DNA of 64,000 bases. Source: Haloarchaeobius sp. HME9146 (lineage in GTDB: Archaea; Halobacteriota; Halobacteria; Halobacteriales; Natrialbaceae). Location of the stretch: assembly GCF_025399835.1 (NCBI RefSeq), contig NZ_JAODVR010000002.1, forward strand, positions 186,001-250,000, in the 5' to 3' direction. The notes under the pieces were generated by a model. The model did not search any database and was not told the DNA's origin. It saw nothing but the letters and a program-made list of their open reading frames with translations. Below, piece by piece: positions 26,000-34,583 of the stretch; within the stretch, counting starts at the first letter, position 1; each line of letters starts with the position of its first letter. The position numbers and the translations under genes were made by a program.

Positions 26000-26385
26000 A
26001 CGCCGAGACCAGGGACGCCGGGTACGACGAGTTCCTCGACGCCATCGCCAGCGACGAGGGCTACTATCTGGCGTGTCCCGAGGGGCATGGCTCGGTTCCC
26101 CCGACCCCACGCTGCCCGGTCTGTAACGCGACGGACCTCTCCGAGGAGCCGTTGCCCAGCTCAGGCGTCATCGAAGACCAGACCCACATCCACGTCGCCG
26201 CCAGTGGCTTCGAAGGCGAGACGCCGTACGTAGTCGCCATCGCGGCGTTCGGACCGGTCACGATGACAGGGCGACTCCGTGGCGACGCGGTCGCCGACCT
26301 GGACACGGGGGCAGCGGTCGTTCCATCGGTCGAACTATCGGACACCACCGGGAGTCGGATGCTCGTCTTCCGTCCAAGCAAGTAG
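25996..26385 (+). CDS. DUF35 (zinc-ribbon/OB-fold) thiolase partner protein
   Basis: 129 residues. An N-terminal helix (DEFLDAIASDEGYYLA) leads to a rubredoxin-like zinc ribbon and then an OB fold (SGVIEDQTHIHVA through VTMTGRLRG). DUF35 proteins bridge thiolase and its partners and help channel acetoacetyl-CoA. The ribbon is atypical: the second knuckle RCPVC is intact, but the first reads ACPEGHG instead of C-x2-C, leaving Cys27 and possibly His31 as ligands. It starts at the second copy of the direct repeat, right after the thiolase gene, and is clearly its partner. The frame is open far upstream, but only this start has the repeat-borne ribosome-binding site. Confidence 0.88.
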   Translation: MNAETRDAGYDEFLDAIASDEGYYLACPEGHGSVPPTPRCPVCNATDLSEEPLPSSGVIEDQTHIHVAASGFEGETPYVVAIAAFGPVTMTGRLRGDAVADLDTGAAVVPSVELSDTTGSRMLVFRPSK

Positions 26386-26416
26386 TACTATGCCGGTCGA
26401 GCATCCATCTGCGTCC

Positions 26417-26917
26417 ATGCGCAAACCACTGCGGAACACCAGCCCGCTCGTTGCAGAGTCCGCGTTCGTCTCGGACATGGCGTACCTCATCGGGGACGTC
26501 GTCGTCGACGAGCGCGCGAGCCTGTGGCCGTTCGTCTGCCTCCGGGGCGATGGCGCGACCGTCGACGTCGGCAAGGAGACGAACGTCCAGGAGTTCTCGA
26601 TGCTCCACGGGGCGACGCTCGGCGACGAGGTGACGGTCGGACACAACGCGGTCGTCGACTACGCCACCATCGAGGACCACTCGCTGGTCGGGATGCACAG
26701 CGCCGTGCTCCGGGGGGCCACGGTCGAATCGAACTGCATCGTCGCCGCGAACACGGTGGTCCTCCAGGACCAGACGATCCCCGAGGGGCACCTGGCGTAC
26801 GGGACTCCTGCGGAGACGAAACCGCTCAGCGACGCACAGCTCGACGAGATATCCCGCACACACGAGCACTACGTCGAACTCGGTCAGGAGTACAAGGAGT
26901 CCGGCGACTTCGAGTAG
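26417..26917 (+). CDS. gamma-carbonic anhydrase-like hexapeptide-repeat protein
   Basis: 166 residues of left-handed beta-helix repeats (VDVGKETNVQEF, VTVGHNAVVDYATIEDHSLVGMHSAVL) with a C-terminal helix. Relatives include gamma carbonic anhydrases, YrdA and PaaY. Metal ligands in active members are three histidines; here SMLHGATLG and VGHNAVV supply two, but the usual third (V-H-G-C) reads V-D-Y-A, so Asp replaces His. A zinc site with Asp is possible, or carbonic anhydrase activity is lost; PaaY-like thioesterase-type roles are an option given the acyl-CoA neighbours. It lies between DUF35 and the CoA ligase, all in one direction. An alternative ATG is at 26390. Confidence 0.85.
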   Translation: MRKPLRNTSPLVAESAFVSDMAYLIGDVVVDERASLWPFVCLRGDGATVDVGKETNVQEFSMLHGATLGDEVTVGHNAVVDYATIEDHSLVGMHSAVLRGATVESNCIVAANTVVLQDQTIPEGHLAYGTPAETKPLSDAQLDEISRTHEHYVELGQEYKESGDFE

Positions 26918-26983
26918 CTCGCAGGGAACGCCGCCATCCGGTCCTCTTATCATGCCTGCCGTTGTCACAATAGGACAGACGCT

Positions 26984-28996
26984 ATGTCAGACCAGCCATC
27001 GGATTCGGCAGCGATAGCGCACGAGCCGTCCGAGGCGTTCGTCGAGTCGACGAACGTCTGGGCGTTCATGCAGGCGCAAGACATCGCCGACTACGACGAA
27101 CTCATCGAACGAACGACGACCGACCTCGACGGGGTTCCGGACTCGGGTGTCGACTGGTTCTGGGACGAACTGGTCGACTACCTCGACATCGAGTTCTACG
27201 AGGAGTACGACTCCGTGCGGGATTCGAGCGACGGGCCGCAGTTCACCGACTGGTATCCGGGCGGTACCATCAACACGGCCCACAACGTCGTGGACCGTCA
27301 CGCCGTCCAAGGGAGCGAGACGCGGAACAAGGTCGCGCTCATCTGGGAAGGTGAGCCCGGCGACGTTCGAGAGATAACCTACCACGAGCTCCATCGGCAG
27401 GCCAACAAGGTCGCGAACTACCTCGAATCGGCCGGTATCGAGACCGGTGACACGGTCGGGCTATACATGCCGATGGTTCCGGAAGTCGTCTCCATCCTCT
27501 ATGGCTGTTTCAAGGTAGGTGCCATCGCCGTCCCCATCTTCTCCGGGTTCGGCGTCGACGCCGCCGCGACACGGATTGCCGACGCGGAGTGCTCGGTGCT
27601 GTTCACGGGAGATGGCTTCTACCGTCGCGGTGGCGAGATCACGCTCAAGGGGGCTGCCGACGACGCTATCGATGCGGCAGGCCACGTAGAAGAGACGGTC
27701 GTCTACGACCGGCTCGGTGGTTCGGACCCCGAGGCTGCCGTCGAGGTGCCCTGGGATGACGACCGCGACCAGTGGTGGCACGAGGCCGTCGAACCGCAGT
27801 CGGACGAGTACGAGACGAAGGAGCTCGGTTCCAACCAGGAGTCCATGCTGCTGTACTCCTCGGGGACGACGGGCACCCCGAAGGGTATCGTCCACACCCA
27901 CGCCGGGGCGCTGATGCAGTGCGCCAAGGAGTTACACTTCGGCTTCGACCAGAAGTCGTCGGACCGGTTCTTCTGGGTCTCCGACATCGGCTGGATGATG
28001 GGCCCGTGGACGCTCATCGGCAACCACGCGTTCGGCGGGACCGTCTTCATGTACGAGGGCGCTCCGGACCACCCCGAACCCGACCGGTTCTGGGAGATGA
28101 TCGACCGGCACAAGCTCACCCAGTTCGGCATCTCGCCGACGGCCATCCGCGCCCTGCGCAAGCACGGTGACGAGTGGGTCGAGAAGCACGACCTCTCCAG
28201 CCTGCGTCTCCTCGGGAGCACGGGCGAACCGTGGGACCCCGAGTCCTGGCACTGGTTCTACGAGAACGTGGGCGGAGGCGAGGCACCCATCATCAACATC
28301 TCCGGCGGCACGGAGATCTGCGGTTGCTTCCTCATGCCGATGCCCATCAACGACCTGAAGCCCTGCAGCCTCGGTGGCCCCGGACTCGGGATGGACATCG
28401 ACGTCGTCGATGGCGACGGCGAGAGCGTTCGCGAAGACAACGAACGCGGCTACCTCGTCGCCCGGGACTCCTGTCCCAGCATGACGAAGTCGCTCTGGTC
28501 GGGTGACGAGCGCTACCTCGAGGAGTACTGGAGCACCTGGGACGACCTCTGGGACCACGGCGACTGGGCCCAGAAGGACGAGGACGGCTTCTGGTTCCTC
28601 CACGGTCGCGCCGACGACGCGCTCAACGTGGCCGGTCGGAAGGTCGGGCCCGCCGAAATCGAAGGCGTCCTCTGCGAACACGACGACATCAACCAGGCCG
28701 CGGCCGTGGGTGTCCCCGACGACACCACCGGGACCGCCGTCGTCGCATTCTTCATCACCGAACCGGGCGTCGAGGCGAGCGACGAGTTGGCAGGTGAACT
28801 CCGCGAGCTGGTCGGCGAAGAACAGGGCAAACCCTTCCGGCCGCGAGAGCTCGTCTTCGTCGACGACCTGCCCCGAACCCAGTCGGGGAAGGTCATCCGG
28901 CGCGCCGTCGAGGCGGTCTACCGTGGTGAGGACCCCGGTGACCTCTCCTCGATGGAGAACCCGGCAGCGCTCGACGCTATCGAGGACGCAGTGTAG
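26984..28996 (+). CDS. acyl-CoA synthetase, acetyl-/acetoacetyl-CoA synthetase-like
   Basis: 670 residues of the adenylate-forming family. The phosphate-binding loop is LLYSSGTTGTPKGIVH (near residue 290), the A5 motif is NISGGTEICGCF, the hinge region lies near FLHGRADDALNVAGRKVGP and the catalytic lysine is in PRTQSGKVIRR. The length and the N-terminal W-F-W segment fit acetyl-CoA synthetases, but in those the A5 region reads W-W-Q-T-E, whose Trp limits the pocket to acetate; here it is G-G-T-E, as I recall for acetoacetyl-CoA synthetases. A larger acid such as acetoacetate or another short-chain acid is therefore likely. It follows the thiolase-DUF35-gamma-CA genes by 66 bases. Confidence 0.9.
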   Translation: MSDQPSDSAAIAHEPSEAFVESTNVWAFMQAQDIADYDELIERTTTDLDGVPDSGVDWFWDELVDYLDIEFYEEYDSVRDSSDGPQFTDWYPGGTINTAHNVVDRHAVQGSETRNKVALIWEGEPGDVREITYHELHRQANKVANYLESAGIETGDTVGLYMPMVPEVVSILYGCFKVGAIAVPIFSGFGVDAAATRIADAECSVLFTGDGFYRRGGEITLKGAADDAIDAAGHVEETVVYDRLGGSDPEAAVEVPWDDDRDQWWHEAVEPQSDEYETKELGSNQESMLLYSSGTTGTPKGIVHTHAGALMQCAKELHFGFDQKSSDRFFWVSDIGWMMGPWTLIGNHAFGGTVFMYEGAPDHPEPDRFWEMIDRHKLTQFGISPTAIRALRKHGDEWVEKHDLSSLRLLGSTGEPWDPESWHWFYENVGGGEAPIINISGGTEICGCFLMPMPINDLKPCSLGGPGLGMDIDVVDGDGESVREDNERGYLVARDSCPSMTKSLWSGDERYLEEYWSTWDDLWDHGDWAQKDEDGFWFLHGRADDALNVAGRKVGPAEIEGVLCEHDDINQAAAVGVPDDTTGTAVVAFFITEPGVEASDELAGELRELVGEEQGKPFRPRELVFVDDLPRTQSGKVIRRAVEAVYRGEDPGDLSSMENPAALDAIEDAV

Positions 28997-29140
28997 CCGT
29001 CGCTCGGCGGTCGATTTTTCGAAAATCATCGAAGCGCCCGGCGACGGGTGGATGCTATCGGACAGTGGTGGGAGTTGTCGCCGACGCGCCTCGACGATGT
29101 GGCACGGGTGGGAGTCGATTGGTGAATCGGGTCGATACGG

Positions 29141-29560
29141 TCAGCTGGTTCGCTCGGCGTAGGGTGTGACCCCGGCGTCGTCCATGCGCTGGAGGAACCG
29201 TTCGCGACGGGTCTTCCGCTCGTCTTCGGACATGCGTTCTTTCGTCCAGATCTGGCCGCTGGTGTCCTGATGGACGATGACCTCCTCGACGGGGTCGAGT
29301 GCTTCGACGCGCTCGATTATCTCGTCGTTCATGTCGATGAAGTAGGTGCATAGCTGCGAGGTCAGCAGCAGCGTCACTTCGACGTGACGCCCGCCGTCGC
29401 GTGTCTCGATTCCCTCGACGAGACCGAGGTCGAGGATGCTGATTGGATGGTTGCTCGCGCAGCTACACGGGTCGAGTACCTCGTCCAGTTCGGCCTTGAT
29501 GGCCGACTTGAGGTCGTCGTCGAACTCGGTTTCGGGAGTGATGTGGCTGGACATGCTCAT
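29141..29560 (-). CDS. DUF59 / MIP18 family protein (PaaD-like, metal-sulfur maturation)
   Basis: 139 residues. The conserved core ISILDLGLVEGIE and a later cysteine in LLLTSQLCTYF match the DUF59 family (PaaD, SufT, MIP18), which helps assemble iron-sulfur or other metal sites. Unusually, DPCSCASNH inserts two cysteines just before the core where other members have a short turn. The ATG overlaps the amidohydrolase stop by four bases, so the two are made together. I recall a similar amidohydrolase plus DUF59 pair beside bacterial soluble diiron monooxygenases, which suggests a metal-loading role; no such monooxygenase is in this window. Confidence 0.85.
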   Translation of the reverse strand: MSMSSHITPETEFDDDLKSAIKAELDEVLDPCSCASNHPISILDLGLVEGIETRDGGRHVEVTLLLTSQLCTYFIDMNDEIIERVEALDPVEEVIVHQDTSGQIWTKERMSEDERKTRRERFLQRMDDAGVTPYAERTS

Positions 29561-30633
29561 GCACTCGTCTCGTAGGTGGACCAGGGTTCGACCGGGAACT
29601 CGGCAGTCTCACGCAGTTCCTGGCGCTTCTGGTCCCACTTGTCGCCCTCGATCTGGTCGCGGATGTCGTCGGGGTCCTCCCCGAGCAGGCGGAGTGCGTT
29701 CTTGCCGAGGATCTTCTCCTTGATCTCCTGTGTGACCTCGGGGTAGTCCTGGTTCACGCGGAGGTCCTCCGGCATCTCGAAGTCCCAGAGCCCCTCGATG
29801 GGTGGCTGCGGGTGCAGCGCCGTCGCTCCGCTGGCGAAGAGGATGCGGTCCGGGCCGGCCCAGTACAACATCTCACCCAGCGACTCGGCGAACTTCCGGG
29901 GCCGCGTGTTGACCATACAGACCGTGTTCTCGAGGTTGGCGTACACGTTCTCGTGGCTCGCCATCGCGAACACCGTCTCCTCGAGGAACGAGAAGCCCGC
30001 GTGGATGATCTCGAAGTTGAGGTCGGGGAACGACAGCGCTGCGTCCTCCACGTCGGCCATCCGGAAGTACCGGACCGGGGCCGTCGCGAACGGGATGAAC
30101 TTGTGCATCGCGACGGTGTCCACGTCGGAGTCGGCCGCCGCTTCGAGGATGGGCCAGACTGCGTCCTCGGTGAGCTGGAGCGAGAGGTCCTGGCCGTTCT
30201 GGTAGCGCGACGGGTAGAGCTTGATGCCCTTCACGAAGTCCTTCGAGGCGTAGTGGTGGACCTGCTCGACGGCGTCGTCCTCGAGCGGGTTGATGTCGAC
30301 GTACATCGATGTCCGGGTCGGGTTCTGTTCGCAGAACTCGAAGCCCTTCTCGCGCGAGACGTACCCGTCGTGGAAGTAGTCGTCGAGCGGGAGCGAGTGG
30401 TACACGGTGTAGTCGATCTGGCTCTCCAGGAAGATGAGGCGGGCGAGCTCCTCGGGCGAGTGGTCACGGTAGAAGACCTCTTCCGACGGCACGTGGCTGT
30501 CGGGGAGGAGTTTCGCGCCGAGTTCGTAGGTCTCGTCGTCCCATCGCTGGGCGTGTGGGTGCTTGTGGTTGTCGGGTGTGTGGTTGAAACAGTGACTGAC
30601 AGAGTCAACCACTAATGCGCCAGACTCTAACAT
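29557..30633 (-). CDS. amidohydrolase-fold protein (amidohydrolase 2 type) with degenerate metal site
   Basis: 358 residues, TIM-barrel fold of the amidohydrolase-2/ACMSD group. Start at ATG 30633 (MLESGALVVDSVSH). The first metal motif, normally D-x-H-x-H, reads D10-S-V-S-H14, so the first histidine is Val. Later VAMHKF and FEIIHAGFSF keep histidines at the usual positions, but the final Asp of the usual G-S-D-x-P motif is missing: LFASGATALHP. A normal hydrolase metal centre is therefore doubtful. It is translationally coupled to a DUF59 protein. It might be a chaperone-like or scaffold member, or use another metal arrangement. Divergent from the SDR at 30772. Confidence 0.82.
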   Translation of the reverse strand: MLESGALVVDSVSHCFNHTPDNHKHPHAQRWDDETYELGAKLLPDSHVPSEEVFYRDHSPEELARLIFLESQIDYTVYHSLPLDDYFHDGYVSREKGFEFCEQNPTRTSMYVDINPLEDDAVEQVHHYASKDFVKGIKLYPSRYQNGQDLSLQLTEDAVWPILEAAADSDVDTVAMHKFIPFATAPVRYFRMADVEDAALSFPDLNFEIIHAGFSFLEETVFAMASHENVYANLENTVCMVNTRPRKFAESLGEMLYWAGPDRILFASGATALHPQPPIEGLWDFEMPEDLRVNQDYPEVTQEIKEKILGKNALRLLGEDPDDIRDQIEGDKWDQKRQELRETAEFPVEPWSTYETSA

Positions 30634-30734
30634 ACACTGCCATCGTTTCTCACATTCCCTATTAAAGTTATGGATAGTTCCAAACAATTACCAGTCGCGT
30701 GGGTGGACGCCCTGAGGGCCTGAACCCGCGAGTA

Positions 30735-30744
30735 ACACTTAATT
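30735..30744 (+). promoter_or_regulatory. TATA-like element of the SDR gene
   Basis: ACACTTAATT lies about 32 bases before the ATG at 30772 in the 138-base gap between the divergent amidohydrolase and SDR genes. It is the only AT-rich hexamer at suitable spacing on this strand. The amidohydrolase side has TTAAAGTTATGG at about 30663-30674 in its own upstream region. Confidence 0.4.
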
Positions 30745-30771
30745 GACCGGAGACGAGTTGTACGATAGACC

Positions 30772-31527
30772 ATGAGTGGTAGACTCACAGATACCGTAGC
30801 ACTGGTGACCGGTGCGGCATCCGGGAACGGCCGAGCTATCGCGCGACGCTTCGCCGAGGAGGGCGCAAGCGTAACCGTCGCGGACCTGCAGGTGGAACCC
30901 CGACTCGGCGGCGACCCGACGCACGAGGTCATCGAAGCCGAAGGTGGAACCGCACAGTTCGTCGAGACGGACGTGACCGACATCGACGCCCTCCGGAACG
31001 CGGTCGACCAGACCGTCGAGGCCTTCGGCTCGCTCGACGTGATGGTCAACAACGCGGGCGTCGACCGCCAACTCCCCATCGAAGAAGCGAGCGAGGAGGA
31101 CTTCGAGTTCCTTATGGACATCAACGTGAAGGGCGTCTACTTCGGCAGCCAGGTCGCCATCCAGACGATGCTGGACCAGGACGAGGGCGGCCGTATCATC
31201 AACATGTCCTCCATCGGGGGCATCCGCGGGCTCCCGAACTCCTCGCTCTACTGTACCTCGAAAGGTGCCGTCACGAACCTCACGCGCGAACTCGCGGTCG
31301 AGCACGGAGAGAACGACATCCGGGTGAACGCGCTCAATCCGGGGTTCATCGAGACGGCGATGACCCAGGAGGACGGCGACACGGCAGGTGGCATCCTCGA
31401 ACAGACTCCCCTCGGCCGGGCCGGTCAACCGGAAGAGGTGGCTGATGCGGCACTCTTCCTCGCCAGCGAGGAGTCCTCGTTCATGACCGGACACAACCTC
31501 GTGCTGGATGGCGGCTTCACGGCCTGA
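30772..31527 (+). CDS. short-chain dehydrogenase/reductase (SDR)
   Basis: 251 residues of classical SDR type. The nucleotide-binding motif is TGAASGNGRAIA (residues 12-23; the usual G-I-G is G-N-G), the NNAG motif is in VMVNNAGVD, the catalytic serine is in NMSSIGG, and Y-x3-K is YCTSKGA. Acidic Asp at the end of beta-2 (VADLQ) favours NAD over NADP. It oxidises a hydroxyl on an unknown substrate. It is followed 57 bases later by the AOR gene in the same direction and then by an alcohol dehydrogenase, so the three may act in sequence on alcohols or aldehydes. Confidence 0.93.
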   Translation: MSGRLTDTVALVTGAASGNGRAIARRFAEEGASVTVADLQVEPRLGGDPTHEVIEAEGGTAQFVETDVTDIDALRNAVDQTVEAFGSLDVMVNNAGVDRQLPIEEASEEDFEFLMDINVKGVYFGSQVAIQTMLDQDEGGRIINMSSIGGIRGLPNSSLYCTSKGAVTNLTRELAVEHGENDIRVNALNPGFIETAMTQEDGDTAGGILEQTPLGRAGQPEEVADAALFLASEESSFMTGHNLVLDGGFTA

Positions 31528-31584
31528 ATCCATCTGTGCCGACGTCGTAACGACTTAGTAGACCGTGCGAGACTGTCTCTGTGT

Positions 31585-33255
31585 ATGCTTCACACCGAGG
31601 GGCACCTCCTGTCGATAGACTGTGGGGACCGTACGACCACTACCGAGAACATCGACGACATCGTCGAGACGTTCGTCGGCGGCCGCGGGGTCGCGACGAA
31701 ACTCGCCCACGAGCGCGTGCCGTTCGACGCCGACCCACTCGGCCCGGAGAACAGACTCTACCTGAGCACTGGCCCGATGCAGACGTCGAACATGAGCTTC
31801 ACCGGTCGGATGAACTGCACCGCCGTCTCACCACAGACCGGTGGCCTGCTCTCCTCGAACGCTGGCGGATTCATGTCGCGCCACTTCGCCGACACCGGCT
31901 ACGCTGCCATCGAGTTCACCGGGGCGTGCGACGAACTCAGCATCGTCCACGTCACCGACGAGGGCGTCGAGTTCGAACCGGTTCCGGACCTCGAACTGGC
32001 GACCGTCCCCGAGACGGTCGCGTACATCGAGGACGAGCACGGCCTCGACGCCGAACACACCGCGTGCATCGGCCCTGCCGGGGAGAACGCGGTCCGGTTC
32101 GCGTCCATCATGACGACCGAGAGCCGGGCGTTCGGCCGCGGTGGCCTCGGCGCTGTGCTCGGCTCGAAGAACATCAAGGCCATCACGTTCGAGGGTGACT
32201 CGCGCCACGAGATCGAGATTCCCCCGGTCCAGATGGACGTCCACCGGGACGCCGCGACCTCGGACAGCCTGATGAAGCGACAGGGAACGACCAACGTCAC
32301 GGACCTCGCCAACGAGGTCGACGCACTCCCGACGCGGTACTTCTCGGAGCTCTCCTTCGAGGGTGTCGAGGGCATCAACGGTGACAGCGTCGAGCAGAAG
32401 AAGTACAAACGCGGGACGTGCTCGGCCTGTGCGTTCGCCTGCAAGCTCCCGACGAAGGACGAGGAGCGCGGCGTCGAGACCGAAGGGCCCGAGTTCGAGA
32501 CCGTCATGTCGTTCGGGTCGAACGCGGGTGTCGACGACATCGTGGACGTGATGAAGTCGAACGACCTCTGCGACGAGTTCGGGATGGACACCATCTCCTG
32601 TGGCGACGTGGTCTCGGCCTACCTCGCGAGCGAGGACGAGTTCGGGAACACCGACCTCATCTTCGACCTCGTCGAGAAGATCGCCTACCGTGAAGACGTG
32701 GGTGACACGCTCGCCGAAGGCATCGACCGCTTCCACGAGGAACTCGGCGTGGAGAACTGGACCGTCAAGGGACTGGAGTTCGCGGCTCACGATGGCCGGA
32801 CACTCCACGGCCAGGGGCTCAGCTACGCCACGGCGAACCGCGGCGCGGACCACATGTATACCACGCTGTACTCGTGGGAATATCCCCTGGTGGAGAAGGA
32901 CGAGGCCCTCCCACAGGGCGGCCTCGAAGGAAAGGCACCCTTCGTCGTCAGACAAGAGAACGCCCGCGCCTTCGAGGACTGTGGCATCATCTGTCGGTTC
33001 TCGCGTGGCACGATGACGGAAGAACGCTTCGAGGGACTGTTCGACGCGGACTACGACGAGATGCTCGCCATCGGCTCGCGTGTGGTGGAACTCGAACGCC
33101 ACTTCAACAACCAGCGTGGCTTCGACCGGGCGGACGACCGCCTGCCGTACGACCTGCCCGACTTCGAGACGGCACTCGACGAGTACTACGGCGTGCGTGA
33201 CTGGAACGACGACGGGACCGTTCCCGACGACCACGTCGCGGTCCAGTCGGACTGA
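31585..33255 (+). CDS. aldehyde:ferredoxin oxidoreductase (AOR) family, tungsten/molybdopterin enzyme
   Basis: 556 residues, a little shorter than the usual 600-620. N-terminal motifs VGGRGVATKLAHE and the N-terminal pterin-binding domain are followed by the Fe4S4 ligands C279-S-A-C282-x3-C286 and, near the end, Cys470 (DCGIICRF). The GPEFETV and GMDTIS segments and YATANRGADH (about 414-423) match cofactor-contacting positions. It should oxidise an aldehyde to the acid with ferredoxin as acceptor in the cytoplasm. Flanked by an SDR and a zinc alcohol dehydrogenase, it fits an alcohol to aldehyde to acid series that would feed the nearby CoA ligase. Substrate unknown. Confidence 0.92.
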   Translation: MLHTEGHLLSIDCGDRTTTTENIDDIVETFVGGRGVATKLAHERVPFDADPLGPENRLYLSTGPMQTSNMSFTGRMNCTAVSPQTGGLLSSNAGGFMSRHFADTGYAAIEFTGACDELSIVHVTDEGVEFEPVPDLELATVPETVAYIEDEHGLDAEHTACIGPAGENAVRFASIMTTESRAFGRGGLGAVLGSKNIKAITFEGDSRHEIEIPPVQMDVHRDAATSDSLMKRQGTTNVTDLANEVDALPTRYFSELSFEGVEGINGDSVEQKKYKRGTCSACAFACKLPTKDEERGVETEGPEFETVMSFGSNAGVDDIVDVMKSNDLCDEFGMDTISCGDVVSAYLASEDEFGNTDLIFDLVEKIAYREDVGDTLAEGIDRFHEELGVENWTVKGLEFAAHDGRTLHGQGLSYATANRGADHMYTTLYSWEYPLVEKDEALPQGGLEGKAPFVVRQENARAFEDCGIICRFSRGTMTEERFEGLFDADYDEMLAIGSRVVELERHFNNQRGFDRADDRLPYDLPDFETALDEYYGVRDWNDDGTVPDDHVAVQSD

Positions 33256-33359
33256 ACGCTTCGGTCCACCGGTCGGCAGCAGTCGTCGCCTGCCACCAGC
33301 CCTGGAAGAGCAGTGCCACATACGAATCCTTTTGTGCGTGGTCCATGGTACTCTGGCCC

Positions 33360-34433
33360 ATGAGGGTTGCAAATTACTACGGCCCCGGAGACGTCCGTGT
33401 CGAATCGGTGTCCGAACCCGACCTCGGCCCGGACGAGGTTCGAATCGAGATCGCCGCGTGTGGCATCTGCGGCACCGACCTGCACGAGTACGAGGAGGGT
33501 CCCGACCTGACGCCCGAGGAGGATACCTCCCATCCCTTGACCGGGGTCTCCCTGCCCGTTCCGCTCGGGCACGAGTTCAGTGGCACCGTCACGGCCGTCG
33601 GCGACGAGGCCGAAGGTGTTGCGGTCGGCGACGAGGTTACGGCGAACCCGGCGATGGTCTGTGGGGACTGTCGGTACTGTGCCGAAGGTCGGCACAACCT
33701 CTGTGAGTCTGTCGCGAACACCGGCCTGTCTGCAAAGAGTGGCGGGTTCGCCGAGTCCGCGGTCGTCCCGGCAGACAACGTCGTCCAGCTTCCCGACGGT
33801 GTCCCTGTCGAGTACGGAGCGCTGGTCGAACCGTTCAGCGTCGGTGTTCACGCGACTCGCCGGTCCGGCATGCAGACAGGTGACAGCGTCGCCGTCTTCG
33901 GCGCAGGGCCCATCGGCATCTCCATCGTCCAGGCGGCGACGGCTGCGGGCGCGAAGGAGGTGTTCGTCTCCGAACCGCGCGCGAAGCGACGTGAGATAGC
34001 CGAGGAAGTCGGTGCGAGGACCACGCTCGACCCGACGACGACGGAGGCGGTCGACGAGATCACCGACGCGACCGACGGTGGCGTCGACGTGGCCTTCGAG
34101 GCAGTCGGTATCGAGCCGACGTTCAAAGCCGCCATCGAAGCGACCAAGCGCGGCGGTCAGATCACCGCGGTTGGCATCTCCGACGACGACGTCGGGCTGA
34201 CGCCGAACGAGCTCGTCGTCGTCGAACGGACCATCACTGGCTCGAACGGCTACCTCAGTGGGCCACTCGCGGACCGTGAGTTCGAGATGGTCACGAGCTT
34301 CCTCGAATCCGGTGAGTTCGACCCTGAGCCGATGATAACCGCCCGCATCTCGCTCGAGGACATCGTCGAGGAAGGATTCGAAAAACTGCTCGATCCAGAG
34401 AGCGAGCACGTCAAGATACTCGTCGAACCGTAA
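33360..34433 (+). CDS. zinc-dependent medium-chain alcohol dehydrogenase (butanediol/sorbitol dehydrogenase-like)
   Basis: 357 residues from ATG 33360 (MRVANYYGPGDV); an in-frame ATG five codons earlier is possible. Catalytic zinc residues are Cys37 (CGTD) and His71-Glu72 (GHE). The structural zinc cysteines are C101, C104, C107 and C115. The NAD-binding motif is VFGAGPIGISIV followed by an acidic residue (VSEPRAKRR), suggesting NAD. Closest in style to 2,3-butanediol and polyol dehydrogenases. It lies downstream of the AOR gene in the same direction with a 104-base gap. It would oxidise a secondary alcohol or polyol in the same catabolic block. Confidence 0.93.
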   Translation: MRVANYYGPGDVRVESVSEPDLGPDEVRIEIAACGICGTDLHEYEEGPDLTPEEDTSHPLTGVSLPVPLGHEFSGTVTAVGDEAEGVAVGDEVTANPAMVCGDCRYCAEGRHNLCESVANTGLSAKSGGFAESAVVPADNVVQLPDGVPVEYGALVEPFSVGVHATRRSGMQTGDSVAVFGAGPIGISIVQAATAAGAKEVFVSEPRAKRREIAEEVGARTTLDPTTTEAVDEITDATDGGVDVAFEAVGIEPTFKAAIEATKRGGQITAVGISDDDVGLTPNELVVVERTITGSNGYLSGPLADREFEMVTSFLESGEFDPEPMITARISLEDIVEEGFEKLLDPESEHVKILVEP

Positions 34434-34583
34434 CGGCAGGAATACCCGCGATTCAACACCGAGCAGCGTTCTCTGTCGTCGTCAGTCGACAGGCGCGGCT
34501 GCTGGGTGAGGAAGTCGAAAGAGAGGCAGACCGGCCGCAACGATACGTACTACGGGTAGTAAGAACAGAAAGGACCGTCGCGG

